DNA of 6,930 nucleotides from Candidatus Hydrogenedentota bacterium (GTDB lineage Bacteria; Hydrogenedentota; Hydrogenedentia; Hydrogenedentales; CAITNO01), in NCBI GenBank assembly GCA_023145975.1, contig JAGLCZ010000214.1, forward strand, positions 1 to 6,930, written 5' to 3'. Positions 1 to 5,650 of the stretch are shown piece after piece. How positions within the stretch are numbered: position 1 is the stretch's first letter; the number at the start of each line of letters is the position of its first letter. The notes beneath the pieces were generated by a model. That model ran no database searches. It saw only the letters and a program-made list of their open reading frames with translations, and had not been told where the DNA came from. A program made the translations under genes and the position numbers.

Positions 1-10
1 GTCTGGTGCT

Positions 11-16
11 TATAAT
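11..16 (+). promoter_or_regulatory. Putative -10 box of the phosphoesterase promoter
   Basis: A perfect TATAAT lies 36 nt before the GTG at 53. It predicts a transcript start near 22-25 and so a leader of about 30 nt that includes the ribosome site at 41-47. The -35 region would fall before the window and cannot be checked. A TG dinucleotide at 7-8 is one base too far upstream for a strict extended -10. This box supports reading 53 as a true gene start, not the middle of a longer gene. Confidence 0.45.
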
Positions 17-40
17 GTCGTATTTTGTGGAATTATCGGC

Positions 41-47
41 GAAAGGG
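41..47 (+). promoter_or_regulatory. Ribosome binding site deciding the GTG start at 53
   Basis: GAAAGGG ends 5 nt before GTG 53. It matters because the reading frame stays open upstream to the first base of the window, so the start cannot be placed by a stop codon alone. Confidence 0.5.
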
Positions 48-52
48 ATTCT

Positions 53-1261
53 GTGCAAGAACGCCAATTAGAACCAATAAAAACGCTTCTCCTTCGATTT
101 TGCAGGAATGTGTTCTTGTCCATCATGGTGGTTTCCATTCCATTAGCCTATATTGGAATAGGGTATGTGTACCAACGGAGTCTACCCAATGATAAGACAC
201 CATTCGTTCATTGGAGTGGGCTTGATCCCCATACTGAAGTCTATGTGACATGGGAAACCTCTGAAGAAACAGGTTCATTTATCGCGTATGGGGCTAACAA
301 AAACGACTTGGGATTATTTATAGAGAACCGTGAGCAGGTAACGCTTCATAGATTTCTGTTAACGGGCTTGGCGCCGGATACCCGTTACTATTACCGGGCA
401 GGCCCCTCATCTTCAACGCCCTCCCGGGAACTTTGCGGGATTCAATCATTCAAGACGGCTCCCTACGTATCAGACGAATTTAATGTCACACTGATATCTG
501 ATACACAAGAAGTACTTGGCATCGGCTTTTACAATACAATCGGAAATGCAATCAAGAAGAATAGCGATACTGATTTCGTAGTCAATGCGGGAGATCTCAC
601 TCAAATTGCAGAAAGTCAGTCCCTTTGGAATCTGTATTTTGACGAGTCCCCCTATCTGGATCAAATTCCACTTGTGCCTTGTCCCGGGAATCATGAGGTC
701 ATTGAGAATCCTAATTCCAAATATTTCAAGTATTTTGGAGCAACTGAAAATAACCGGGATGTGTATTACTCTTTTGAGTGGGGTAATGCGTTGTTCGTAA
801 TTGCTCAAATTGGAAGCAGGGGACATGTAGATCCCGATGATCCTTCCAATACAGAACATTTCAGATGGCTGAAGGAGACACTTGAAGCAGGACAGGATAA
901 GGATTACCGCATACTGATCTATCATATAAACAGGCTGGAAATTATGGCACCGATAGTGGAGAAATATAATGTTTCTCTCGTAATCCACGGGCATGCCCAT
1001 CAATATACGCGATATTATTTTAACCAACATACATACGTTTGTCTCGGGAATGGCGCCACAATTCAGGATGAACGAATTGAGGAGGAACCCTATGCCCAGA
1101 AAAAAACGAATGCGGCCGGGTTTACACGATTAACATTTAATCCCATAGGGATTAAACTGGAAACTTTCACTCCGACTATGGACATCATGGATCACGTCTT
1201 TCTTCGACGGGAAGAAAGTAGCGGTTTGTTGATTCCAGATGTGATACGAACCAATAAGTGA
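53..1261 (+). CDS. Membrane-anchored metallophosphoesterase, purple acid phosphatase-like
   Basis: Predicted metal-dependent phosphoesterase of the calcineurin/purple acid phosphatase superfamily (402 aa), probably acting outside the cytoplasmic membrane. Residues 16-40 form one hydrophobic segment after a basic N-terminus, which reads as a signal anchor. Residues about 50-135 resemble the fibronectin-III-like N-terminal domain of purple acid phosphatases (VHWSG, VYVTWET, LTGLAPDTRYYYR). The catalytic domain follows with all five metal-site blocks: SDTQ (D150), AGD (D181), PGNHE (N213, H214), YH (H291) and HGHAH (H314, H316). The first block is DTQ where many relatives have DxH or DxG. The start is GTG, chosen for the GAAAGGG site and a -10 box upstream; the frame is open to the window edge, so a longer N-terminus is possible. 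The substrate is unknown: phosphomonoesters, phosphodiesters and nucleotides are all possible. It is probably co-transcribed with the membrane protein 10 nt downstream. The family call is firm, the specificity is not. Confidence 0.88.
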   Translation: MQERQLEPIKTLLLRFCRNVFLSIMVVSIPLAYIGIGYVYQRSLPNDKTPFVHWSGLDPHTEVYVTWETSEETGSFIAYGANKNDLGLFIENREQVTLHRFLLTGLAPDTRYYYRAGPSSSTPSRELCGIQSFKTAPYVSDEFNVTLISDTQEVLGIGFYNTIGNAIKKNSDTDFVVNAGDLTQIAESQSLWNLYFDESPYLDQIPLVPCPGNHEVIENPNSKYFKYFGATENNRDVYYSFEWGNALFVIAQIGSRGHVDPDDPSNTEHFRWLKETLEAGQDKDYRILIYHINRLEIMAPIVEKYNVSLVIHGHAHQYTRYYFNQHTYVCLGNGATIQDERIEEEPYAQKKTNAAGFTRLTFNPIGIKLETFTPTMDIMDHVFLRREESSGLLIPDVIRTNK

Positions 1262-1271
1262 GTTTGCTGGA

Positions 1272-1889
1272 ATGTGGGAAATGACACCAATCTTTGCCGT
1301 TATTATTGGGATATTGTCCTGGGTTGTATTCTGCTGGGTAAGAATTTGGCTTGGCAGCTTCCAGGTAAATAGTAACAACTCCCTCTGCGTTTTACTATCT
1401 TCAGTCACTCGCGGATTTTTCCTTGTGCTGTACACATTCCTGGGAATATTCCTGTTGGATATTGCTTTTAGAATTTGCTTCCTGGATTTCATCAGTTACG
1501 GAAGTTTCAGTTACGTGATTGCCCCGGTTATTTTATGCACAAGTCTCGGTATTCTGTACATTGTTAAATGTGTATTTGTGGCTCCCACCTGGACGACCCT
1601 TTTAGCATGTGGCGGCACGATAGGGGTATACCTCTATCTTTCTGTAACGGCTCCGTTCCAACAATTAGACAGTTCACTTTCAGTTGGAAGTGGATTGGTA
1701 GTAATTGCAACTATAATAGATGTATTCTGGACAAGAAAAAGGCCTGTCATAATGTCCCCCCCTCTATGGAACGTATCCCATAAGTTCAATAGGATAATAA
1801 CTGCCAAAGTATACGTTGGTATTTTGGTACTCTTTTCTGTGGAATTGGTGCTTTTGTTCGAGGGATTAAGCCTTTTATACTGGCTGTAA
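1272..1889 (+). CDS. Polytopic membrane protein of unknown function
   Basis: I do not recognise a family. The 205-aa product is strongly hydrophobic, with about six likely membrane segments near residues 5-27, 47-70, 80-102, 107-127, 137-152 and 178-204. The main polar stretch is the loop at about 153-177, which contains a basic TRKRP motif and probably faces the cytoplasm under the positive-inside rule. Five cysteines (21, 39, 69, 89, 100) lie in or next to membrane segments in the first half, and a sixth (113) follows; none forms an obvious metal-binding pair. No catalytic or transporter signature is visible. It begins 10 nt after the phosphoesterase stop, so it is probably in the same operon and may be a membrane partner for that enzyme, which is inference. 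No convincing Shine-Dalgarno precedes ATG 1272; ATG 1281 in the same frame is an alternative. Translational coupling to the upstream gene would explain the weak site. Confidence 0.75.
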   Translation: MWEMTPIFAVIIGILSWVVFCWVRIWLGSFQVNSNNSLCVLLSSVTRGFFLVLYTFLGIFLLDIAFRICFLDFISYGSFSYVIAPVILCTSLGILYIVKCVFVAPTWTTLLACGGTIGVYLYLSVTAPFQQLDSSLSVGSGLVVIATIIDVFWTRKRPVIMSPPLWNVSHKFNRIITAKVYVGILVLFSVELVLLFEGLSLLYWL

Positions 1890-2095
1890 CGGAATGCTGT
1901 CGGAGAAAGGGTACCCACCTTTGCAATGTGCCGCCACAAGCGGTGGGATAGGATACCGGTACGATACAATTCCACCCAATATTTCCAACAGACAACAATT
2001 TTACCACAGTGGCTGCGTTTCGAGTTTGAACCTGCGAGCGGCTCTCAACACAATATTTTTCGACTGCTTCACTGTAATTCCGTATAATAACGATT
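1890..2095. other. Non-coding spacer with short inverted repeats
   Basis: There is no credible gene here: the 69-codon forward ORF at 1894-2103 has no ribosome site and no protein-like composition. Near its left end CCCACC (1914-1919) is repeated inverted as GGTGGG (1942-1947), and a nested CCGC/GCGG stem (1931-1934 with 1940-1943) shares part of it. An 8-bp palindrome TACCGGTA lies at 1954-1961. No U-run follows, so this is not a standard rho-independent terminator. The right end holds the peptidase promoter. Confidence 0.4.
2060..2088 (+). promoter_or_regulatory. Sigma70-like promoter for the peptidase gene pair
   Basis: TCGACT (2060-2065, four matches to TTGACA) is separated by exactly 17 bp from a perfect TATAAT (2083-2088). 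Transcription should start about 6-8 nt later, at 2094-2097, which falls on the GTG start codon at 2096. If both calls are right the mRNA is leaderless or nearly so, in keeping with the absence of a Shine-Dalgarno sequence there. Confidence 0.5.
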
Positions 2096-3100
2096 GTGTA
2101 TAAAATAATCCAATACCCATATCGTACCCCTGCCATTGCATTGATACTGGTTCTGGTCCTCATTGGTGCCCACTGTACGGCATCAGGCGATACGCTTTCG
2201 CACGGTCTGCTTGTTATCGAATACGAGCAGGCACAGCATACTGTGGCAAAACAGACATTACGTATACTGGAAGATTCCCTTGTTGAATTCAATGCCCTGC
2301 TGCCTGCAGGGGACAAGCCCATTCACATCAAAATTGTTGCAGCAGCCAAAGAGTTCGACACCTATGCCGTACATTTTTCGGGGCTTACGGTGTCTGGATT
2401 GGCACGTCCAAAGGAATCATTGATTGTTGTTAAAGCACCGCGACTGCGTACACCCGGTTCCGATTATCCGGGAACACTACGCCATGAGTTGATACACTTG
2501 CTGTTATACCGTAATGTAAACCCGTCTTTTTTGCCTCTCTGGCTGAATGAAGGCATTGCCATGAGCCTTGCCAATGAGGCGCGGTGGCAGGCGATGTTTT
2601 CTGTGGCACGTATGTTCATTCGAAACCGTATCATTCCCTACCCGGAGTTGAACCGGGCTTTTCTCGCTCCAAGTGGACAAGAACAGTTTGGGGACGCCTA
2701 TGCACAATCCCTTTCCATGACCCGCTATTTACGTAACTATCTGGGTGAGGAGCAGTTTTGGGACGTGGTGCATAGTATGAAATCACTGCCTTTCCATAAA
2801 GCATTACCTGAAGTAACAGGAATGACCATTCCACAATTCTGGCATGGGTACAAAAAGTCGTTATGGAAATATGCAGCAATTACGACAGCAGCCTCTGGAT
2901 TCTTTTTTCAACCTGCCGCGGTATTGCTCATATTGGCCTATTGGCGACGCAGACGTATTGCCCGAAAATTATACCAGCGCTGGGAGGCGGAAGAAGCAGA
3001 GGAAGCGGAAACAAGAGGAAGAGTTATTTACTGGGATGAAATTGTTGAAGATCCTGACGCTTGGAAAGGCGGACTTTATGACGACGATGATGATGAATAA
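2096..3100 (+). CDS. Membrane-tethered HExxH metallopeptidase, peptidase MA-like
   Basis: Predicted zinc peptidase (334 aa) with its active site outside the cytoplasm. Residues 12-27 are a hydrophobic signal or anchor segment. The zinc motif HELIH is at 130-134 (H130, E131, H134), followed by WLNEG at 149-153, where E152 is the expected third ligand of a gluzincin. This layout matches the peptidase MA-like proteins found in many bacterial genomes; their substrates are mostly unknown. A second membrane segment (about 260-283) is followed by RRRR (284-287), so the C-terminus should be cytoplasmic. The tail is very acidic: glutamate-rich at 297-305 and ending in five aspartates and a glutamate. 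C27 is not a good lipobox cysteine because H26 precedes it. GTG 2096 is the first usable start after an in-frame TAA at 2075-2077. The adenosyltransferase homologue follows after 21 nt. The zinc-site call is firm, the substrate unknown. Confidence 0.82.
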   Translation: MYKIIQYPYRTPAIALILVLVLIGAHCTASGDTLSHGLLVIEYEQAQHTVAKQTLRILEDSLVEFNALLPAGDKPIHIKIVAAAKEFDTYAVHFSGLTVSGLARPKESLIVVKAPRLRTPGSDYPGTLRHELIHLLLYRNVNPSFLPLWLNEGIAMSLANEARWQAMFSVARMFIRNRIIPYPELNRAFLAPSGQEQFGDAYAQSLSMTRYLRNYLGEEQFWDVVHSMKSLPFHKALPEVTGMTIPQFWHGYKKSLWKYAAITTAASGFFFQPAAVLLILAYWRRRRIARKLYQRWEAEEAEEAETRGRVIYWDEIVEDPDAWKGGLYDDDDDE

Positions 3101-3121
3101 TTTGTTTACAAATAATGGGCA

Positions 3122-3703
3122 ATGCTCATGAAATCAAAACTAACCACAGGACAGGGAGATACCGGAAAAACCCGAACCCTGGACGGACGTGTTCTTGCGA
3201 AAAGTCATCCTGCACTGGAAGCGGTGGGGACACTCGATGCACTTAGAACACAAACAGCACTGTTGCGACTGCAATTACAGAAGAAAGAACCGGAAGAATG
3301 TTCGGAAATTAACTTCCTCCTTTTTTTACTGCATACCTATCCCCTGATTGGAACTGCAATCAGCGATCCCTATATTCATAAACCGGAGTGGCGACGCGGC
3401 GAACTCGAAGAAAAACATTTGCACTTCCTGGAAGAAGAACAAAAACGTTTGGAAGCGGAACTCAACTTACCACGAGAATTTATCGTTAGTGCCACCAATA
3501 TCCTTGCGGCACAGGCGGATTGTACTGCCGTTGCTGCACGTACTTTTGAACGACGATTGGTGGCATTTTGCCAGAGTACTCCCGACTTTGATATTCCCAT
3601 TTGTTTAGCTTTTACAAATCGCATGAGTGATTATTTCTTTGTACTTGCCCGCTATCTTGAAAAGGGACACCACGAAGTAGTTACGTATAAAACCCGCGAC
3701 TAA
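3122..3703 (+). CDS. Divergent PduO-type cobalamin adenosyltransferase homologue
   Basis: The 193-aa product has the length and motif order of PduO/MMAB-type ATP:cob(I)alamin adenosyltransferases, cytoplasmic trimers that make adenosylcobalamin. Visible blocks are the N-terminal nucleotide loop GQGDTGKT (10-17), LDGR (20-23), GTLDAL (36-41, D39), AARTFERR (138-145, R140 and R144) and TNRMSDYFFVLAR (165-177, N166, D170). D39, the two arginines four apart and N166 correspond to family active-site residues. Several usually conserved features are changed: the Lys/Arg two residues before the nucleotide-loop GD is G10, the LPGG before the arginine helix is replaced by VSAT (122-125), and the usual RRAER becomes RRLVA. 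Residues 91-113 form a charged helix. Activity is therefore uncertain; it may be a degenerate or repurposed relative. No B12 biosynthesis or B12-dependent enzyme gene lies in view. ATG 3128 in the same frame is as likely a start, since GGG at 3117-3119 suits it better. It is probably co-transcribed with the peptidase. Confidence 0.68.
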   Translation: MLMKSKLTTGQGDTGKTRTLDGRVLAKSHPALEAVGTLDALRTQTALLRLQLQKKEPEECSEINFLLFLLHTYPLIGTAISDPYIHKPEWRRGELEEKHLHFLEEEQKRLEAELNLPREFIVSATNILAAQADCTAVAARTFERRLVAFCQSTPDFDIPICLAFTNRMSDYFFVLARYLEKGHHEVVTYKTRD

Positions 3704-3743
3704 ATATAAGACCTGCGCTTCTATTCAATTGTATTTTGCTGAG

Positions 3744-3796
3744 AAATAGGAGTTCTGCATCCTTTAGGATCCCCATTTTATTTTCCTCCCCTATTT
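3744..3796. repeat. Nested inverted repeat, possible weak terminator
   Basis: AAATAGG (3744-3750) pairs with CCTATTT (3790-3796). Inside it is a short hairpin, ATCC (3759-3762) with GGAT (3767-3770), followed by CCCCATTTTATTTT. The inner stem is short and the T-run is interrupted and offset, so this is a poor intrinsic terminator. It is the best candidate for ending the peptidase/adenosyltransferase transcript. Confidence 0.25.
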
Positions 3797-3807
3797 GACT
3801 TTCTATA

Positions 3808-3816
3808 TGATATAAT
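3808..3816 (+). promoter_or_regulatory. Extended -10 promoter upstream of the kinase
   Basis: TGATATAAT matches the TGnTATAAT extended -10 consensus exactly, so a good -35 is not required. TTGACT at 3795-3800 is only 10 bp upstream and cannot act as its partner. The predicted start near 3822-3824 gives a leader of about 220 nt to GTG 4046, with the palindrome and hairpin inside it. Confidence 0.45.
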
Positions 3817-3926
3817 AGATATATGCGGTTGGATCAAAACTGCGACTATATCCGCTTTCGTAGAGGTGTCCGCAGACAAGACAGTATTTCATACGATATA
3901 TTTTTTAGAAGAGGCATTAATCTTTA

Positions 3927-3944
3927 TTGGTAATCGATTACCAA
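3927..3944. promoter_or_regulatory. 18-bp perfect palindrome, putative repressor operator
   Basis: TTGGTAATCGATTACCAA is a perfect, uninterrupted palindrome. An even-length site with a central CG and A/T-rich flanks is typical of LacI/GalR-family operators, so such a regulator is the first guess; no regulator gene of this kind is in the window. It lies about 100 nt after the extended -10 promoter (roadblock position) and just upstream of a second possible -10 at 3958-3963 (blocking position). Confidence 0.5.
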
Positions 3945-3957
3945 CAGGCATAGCTTT

Positions 3958-3963
3958 TATATT
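3958..3963 (+). promoter_or_regulatory. Possible second -10 box of the kinase
   Basis: TATATT matches five of six -10 positions. The matching -35 (around 3934-3940) is poor and lies within the 18-bp palindrome, so a protein bound there would cover it. The lack of a good -35 keeps this tentative. Confidence 0.2.
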
Positions 3964-4007
3964 TTACAGTAAGGTTGAAAAGAAGCGAAATGTACTTGAT
4001 GATGGGG

Positions 4008-4025
4008 GTGCGGGTGGTGGCGCAC
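4008..4025 (+). promoter_or_regulatory. GC-rich hairpin just before the kinase ribosome site
   Basis: GTGCG (4008-4012) pairs with CGCAC (4021-4025) around an 8-nt GGTGGTGG loop. The stem ends 7 nt before the AGGGAG ribosome site, close enough to affect ribosome entry if it forms. Confidence 0.3.
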
Positions 4026-4032
4026 GGAAGAC

Positions 4033-4038
4033 AGGGAG
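4033..4038 (+). promoter_or_regulatory. Ribosome binding site deciding the kinase start at GTG 4046
   Basis: AGGGAG is separated by 7 nt from GTG 4046, an ideal distance. Neither the upstream GTG 3866 nor the downstream ATG 4112 has as good a site. Confidence 0.55.
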
Positions 4039-4045
4039 TGTAGAA

Positions 4046-5650
4046 GTGAGCGAAAAGAAATATCCGTTGTCCGAAGGAAAGACATCCTGTACAGTACAGG
4101 ATGTAACTCTGATGGAACAGCACTATAAAACACTGGTGGAGAATGTGCCCGGGGCGGTGTGCTGGTATCTAAATGATGAACCTTACTCCACTGTTTTCAT
4201 TAGCAAAGCCATTGAAGATTTTAGCGGATTTAATGGAGAAAGCATGATTCGCGAGGCGGCTTCTTTAGCCTCGATGATACATCCAGAAGAATTGCAGTAT
4301 GTCCGGGAAACGATAGATCAGGCTATAACGCAGCAAAAACCCTATCTGCTGAATTATCGGATGGAATGCAAAGACGGCAGCTACACCTGGGTGGAACAAC
4401 GGGGTCAAGGCGTTTGGAATGATACGGGTGAATTGCGTTTTCTGCAGGGGATTATCTTTGACATTTCAACTCGAAAGCGCAGTGAGACAGAACGCAGCAA
4501 AATTGACAAACAATTGGCACATACCCATAAACTGGAAAGCCTCAGCACACTTGCCGGAGGCATTGCCCATGACTTCAATAATTTGCTGGTCGCTATTCTG
4601 GGTCATGCAGATCTGGTAGCTCAAGATACAGAATCGGGTACCGCTACCTACCAAAGTGTTAATGCAATTATTCAGGCCTCGCAACGTGCGGCAACCCTTA
4701 CACAGCAAATGCTTGCTTATTCAGGCAAGGGAAATTTTATGGTGGAGTCCGTGGATTTTTCCACGCTCGCAAACAGTTTCGTTCCTTTTTTTGAGACCAT
4801 GTTTCCCGGGCAATATCGGTTTTCCTATGTCCTTTCCGAGGAACTTCCTGCCGTTTGTGCTGACATACAGCAACTCAAACAAATGCTCACGAATCTGGTC
4901 GTTAATGCCGTCGAATCCTACGGGAATGGTACGGGCGAAATTATCATACGAACCGGCATGCGCTATTGTAATGACGCCTTTACTGAAAACAGTTACTGTA
5001 ATGATCACCAGCCTGCAGGAGATTATGCCTATGTGGAGGTGACTGACTATGGCTGTGGTATGTCAGAAGAAGCACTGGACTGCTTGTGTGACCCCTTCTT
5101 TTCCACAAAGTTTATTGGACGGGGTCTGGGTATGTCTACCGTGTTGGGTATTGTGCGGGGACATAAGGGATTGATACATGTACGCAGTGTTGTTGGGAAA
5201 GGAACAACGGTTCAGATACTGTTTCCGCCTTTCGCTTCCAAGAAGAAGCATAGTGCCATAGAGAAAAGAGCGCCAAAGCATATAAGCAGCCGTCATATTT
5301 TGCTGGTTGATGATGAAATTATGGTACGAAAAGTCGCACAAAAGATGTTGGAGAGGGCAGGGTTTACGGTACTTGTAGCAAGGGGCGGTCTGGAAGCAGT
5401 ACAGCAGGTAGAGCAGCACGGTGATAAAATTGCATGTATCCTCCTTGATTTGACGATGCCTGTTATGGACGGTGCAGAAACACTGGAAGCCATTCGCAAA
5501 AAGAACTGGGATATTCCCGTTATATTGTCCAGTGGATACGGGGAAGAAGAAGCTACCTCACGTTTGCGCAATCATCATATTGCCGCATTTCTCTCAAAAC
5601 CCTATAAATCCAGCACCCTTGCAAAAACACTGCGTAATGTATTGCAATAG
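4046..5650 (+). CDS. Soluble PAS hybrid histidine kinase with C-terminal receiver
   Basis: Signalling protein that should autophosphorylate on histidine and pass the phosphate to its own receiver. From GTG 4046 it is 534 aa with no membrane segment, so it is cytoplasmic. A PAS domain (about 23-140) carries the PAS_3-like ending YRMECKDGSYTWVEQRG and GIIFDISTRK. A short helical linker leads to the phosphoacceptor block LAGGIAHDFNN with H175. The ATPase domain has its N box (N283, N287), DYGCGMS (D334), DPFFSTK (349-355) and GRGLGMS (358-364). The receiver (about 416-534) has acidic D422 and D423, phosphoacceptor D468, S496 and K518. All catalytic residues are present. There is no DNA-binding or other output domain, so it needs a partner or a phosphotransfer protein encoded elsewhere. 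Start choice: 4046 has the best ribosome site; ATG 4112 (512 aa) and GTG 3866 (594 aa) share the frame. The signal sensed is unknown. Confidence 0.93.
   Translation: MSEKKYPLSEGKTSCTVQDVTLMEQHYKTLVENVPGAVCWYLNDEPYSTVFISKAIEDFSGFNGESMIREAASLASMIHPEELQYVRETIDQAITQQKPYLLNYRMECKDGSYTWVEQRGQGVWNDTGELRFLQGIIFDISTRKRSETERSKIDKQLAHTHKLESLSTLAGGIAHDFNNLLVAILGHADLVAQDTESGTATYQSVNAIIQASQRAATLTQQMLAYSGKGNFMVESVDFSTLANSFVPFFETMFPGQYRFSYVLSEELPAVCADIQQLKQMLTNLVVNAVESYGNGTGEIIIRTGMRYCNDAFTENSYCNDHQPAGDYAYVEVTDYGCGMSEEALDCLCDPFFSTKFIGRGLGMSTVLGIVRGHKGLIHVRSVVGKGTTVQILFPPFASKKKHSAIEKRAPKHISSRHILLVDDEIMVRKVAQKMLERAGFTVLVARGGLEAVQQVEQHGDKIACILLDLTMPVMDGAETLEAIRKKNWDIPVILSSGYGEEEATSRLRNHHIAAFLSKPYKSSTLAKTLRNVLQ
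4082..4104. repeat. 23-nt perfect inverted repeat at the kinase 5' end
   Basis: ACATCCTGTAC (4082-4092) and GTACAGGATGT (4094-4104) are exact reverse complements around one central A. As RNA it gives a 9-bp stem with a 5-nt loop. It starts 36 nt after GTG 4046 and ends 7 nt before the in-frame ATG 4112. AGGA at 4098-4101, the only ribosome-site-like sequence before ATG 4112, lies in the right arm and would be hidden by the hairpin. It could also be a dimeric protein site on DNA. Confidence 0.55.

Larger units (their letters stand above)
3704..4045. other. Control region upstream of the hybrid kinase
   Basis: This 342-nt stretch is best read as non-coding. It holds, in order, a long weak inverted repeat (3744-3796), an extended -10 box (3808-3816), an 18-bp perfect palindrome (3927-3944), a second possible -10 (TATATT, 3958-3963), a GC-rich hairpin (4008-4025) and the kinase ribosome site (4033-4038). 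The kinase frame is open back to a GTG at 3866, but that start has no spaced ribosome site, and the peptide it would add (60 residues with a glycine-rich run) resembles no domain I know. Confidence 0.6.

Noticed and set aside
470..1030. 186-codon reverse-strand ORF inside the phosphoesterase gene
   Set aside because: It lies wholly within a gene with clear catalytic motifs, and its translation shows no recognisable domain.
1894..2103. 69-codon forward ORF in the spacer before the peptidase
   Set aside because: It has no ribosome site, no recognisable sequence, and overlaps the promoter and start of the peptidase.
2096..2176. Lipoprotein signal for the peptidase (cysteine 27)
   Set aside because: The residue before the cysteine is histidine and position -3 is glycine, which does not fit a lipobox.
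1786..2322. 178-codon reverse-strand ORF across the spacer and both flanking genes
   Set aside because: It overlaps the 3' end of the membrane protein and the 5' end of the peptidase, and would put the promoter at 2060-2088 inside a gene. Its composition is not protein-like.
3795..3816. TTGACT plus TATAAT as a standard sigma70 promoter
   Set aside because: The spacing is 10 bp, too short for one polymerase; the TATAAT is kept as an extended -10 instead.
4001..4022. G-quadruplex in the G-rich stretch before the kinase
   Set aside because: Only two runs reach three or more G and the rest are GG; the GTGCG/CGCAC hairpin explains the region more simply.
4087..4099. LexA (SOS) box within the kinase repeat
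   Set aside because: CTGT and ACAG are present but separated by 5 nt, not the 8 nt of the classical proteobacterial LexA site.
3704..4104. CRISPR array or mobile-element ends suggested by the palindromes
   Set aside because: The palindromes are unrelated single copies with no repeat-spacer period, no target-site duplication and no transposase nearby.
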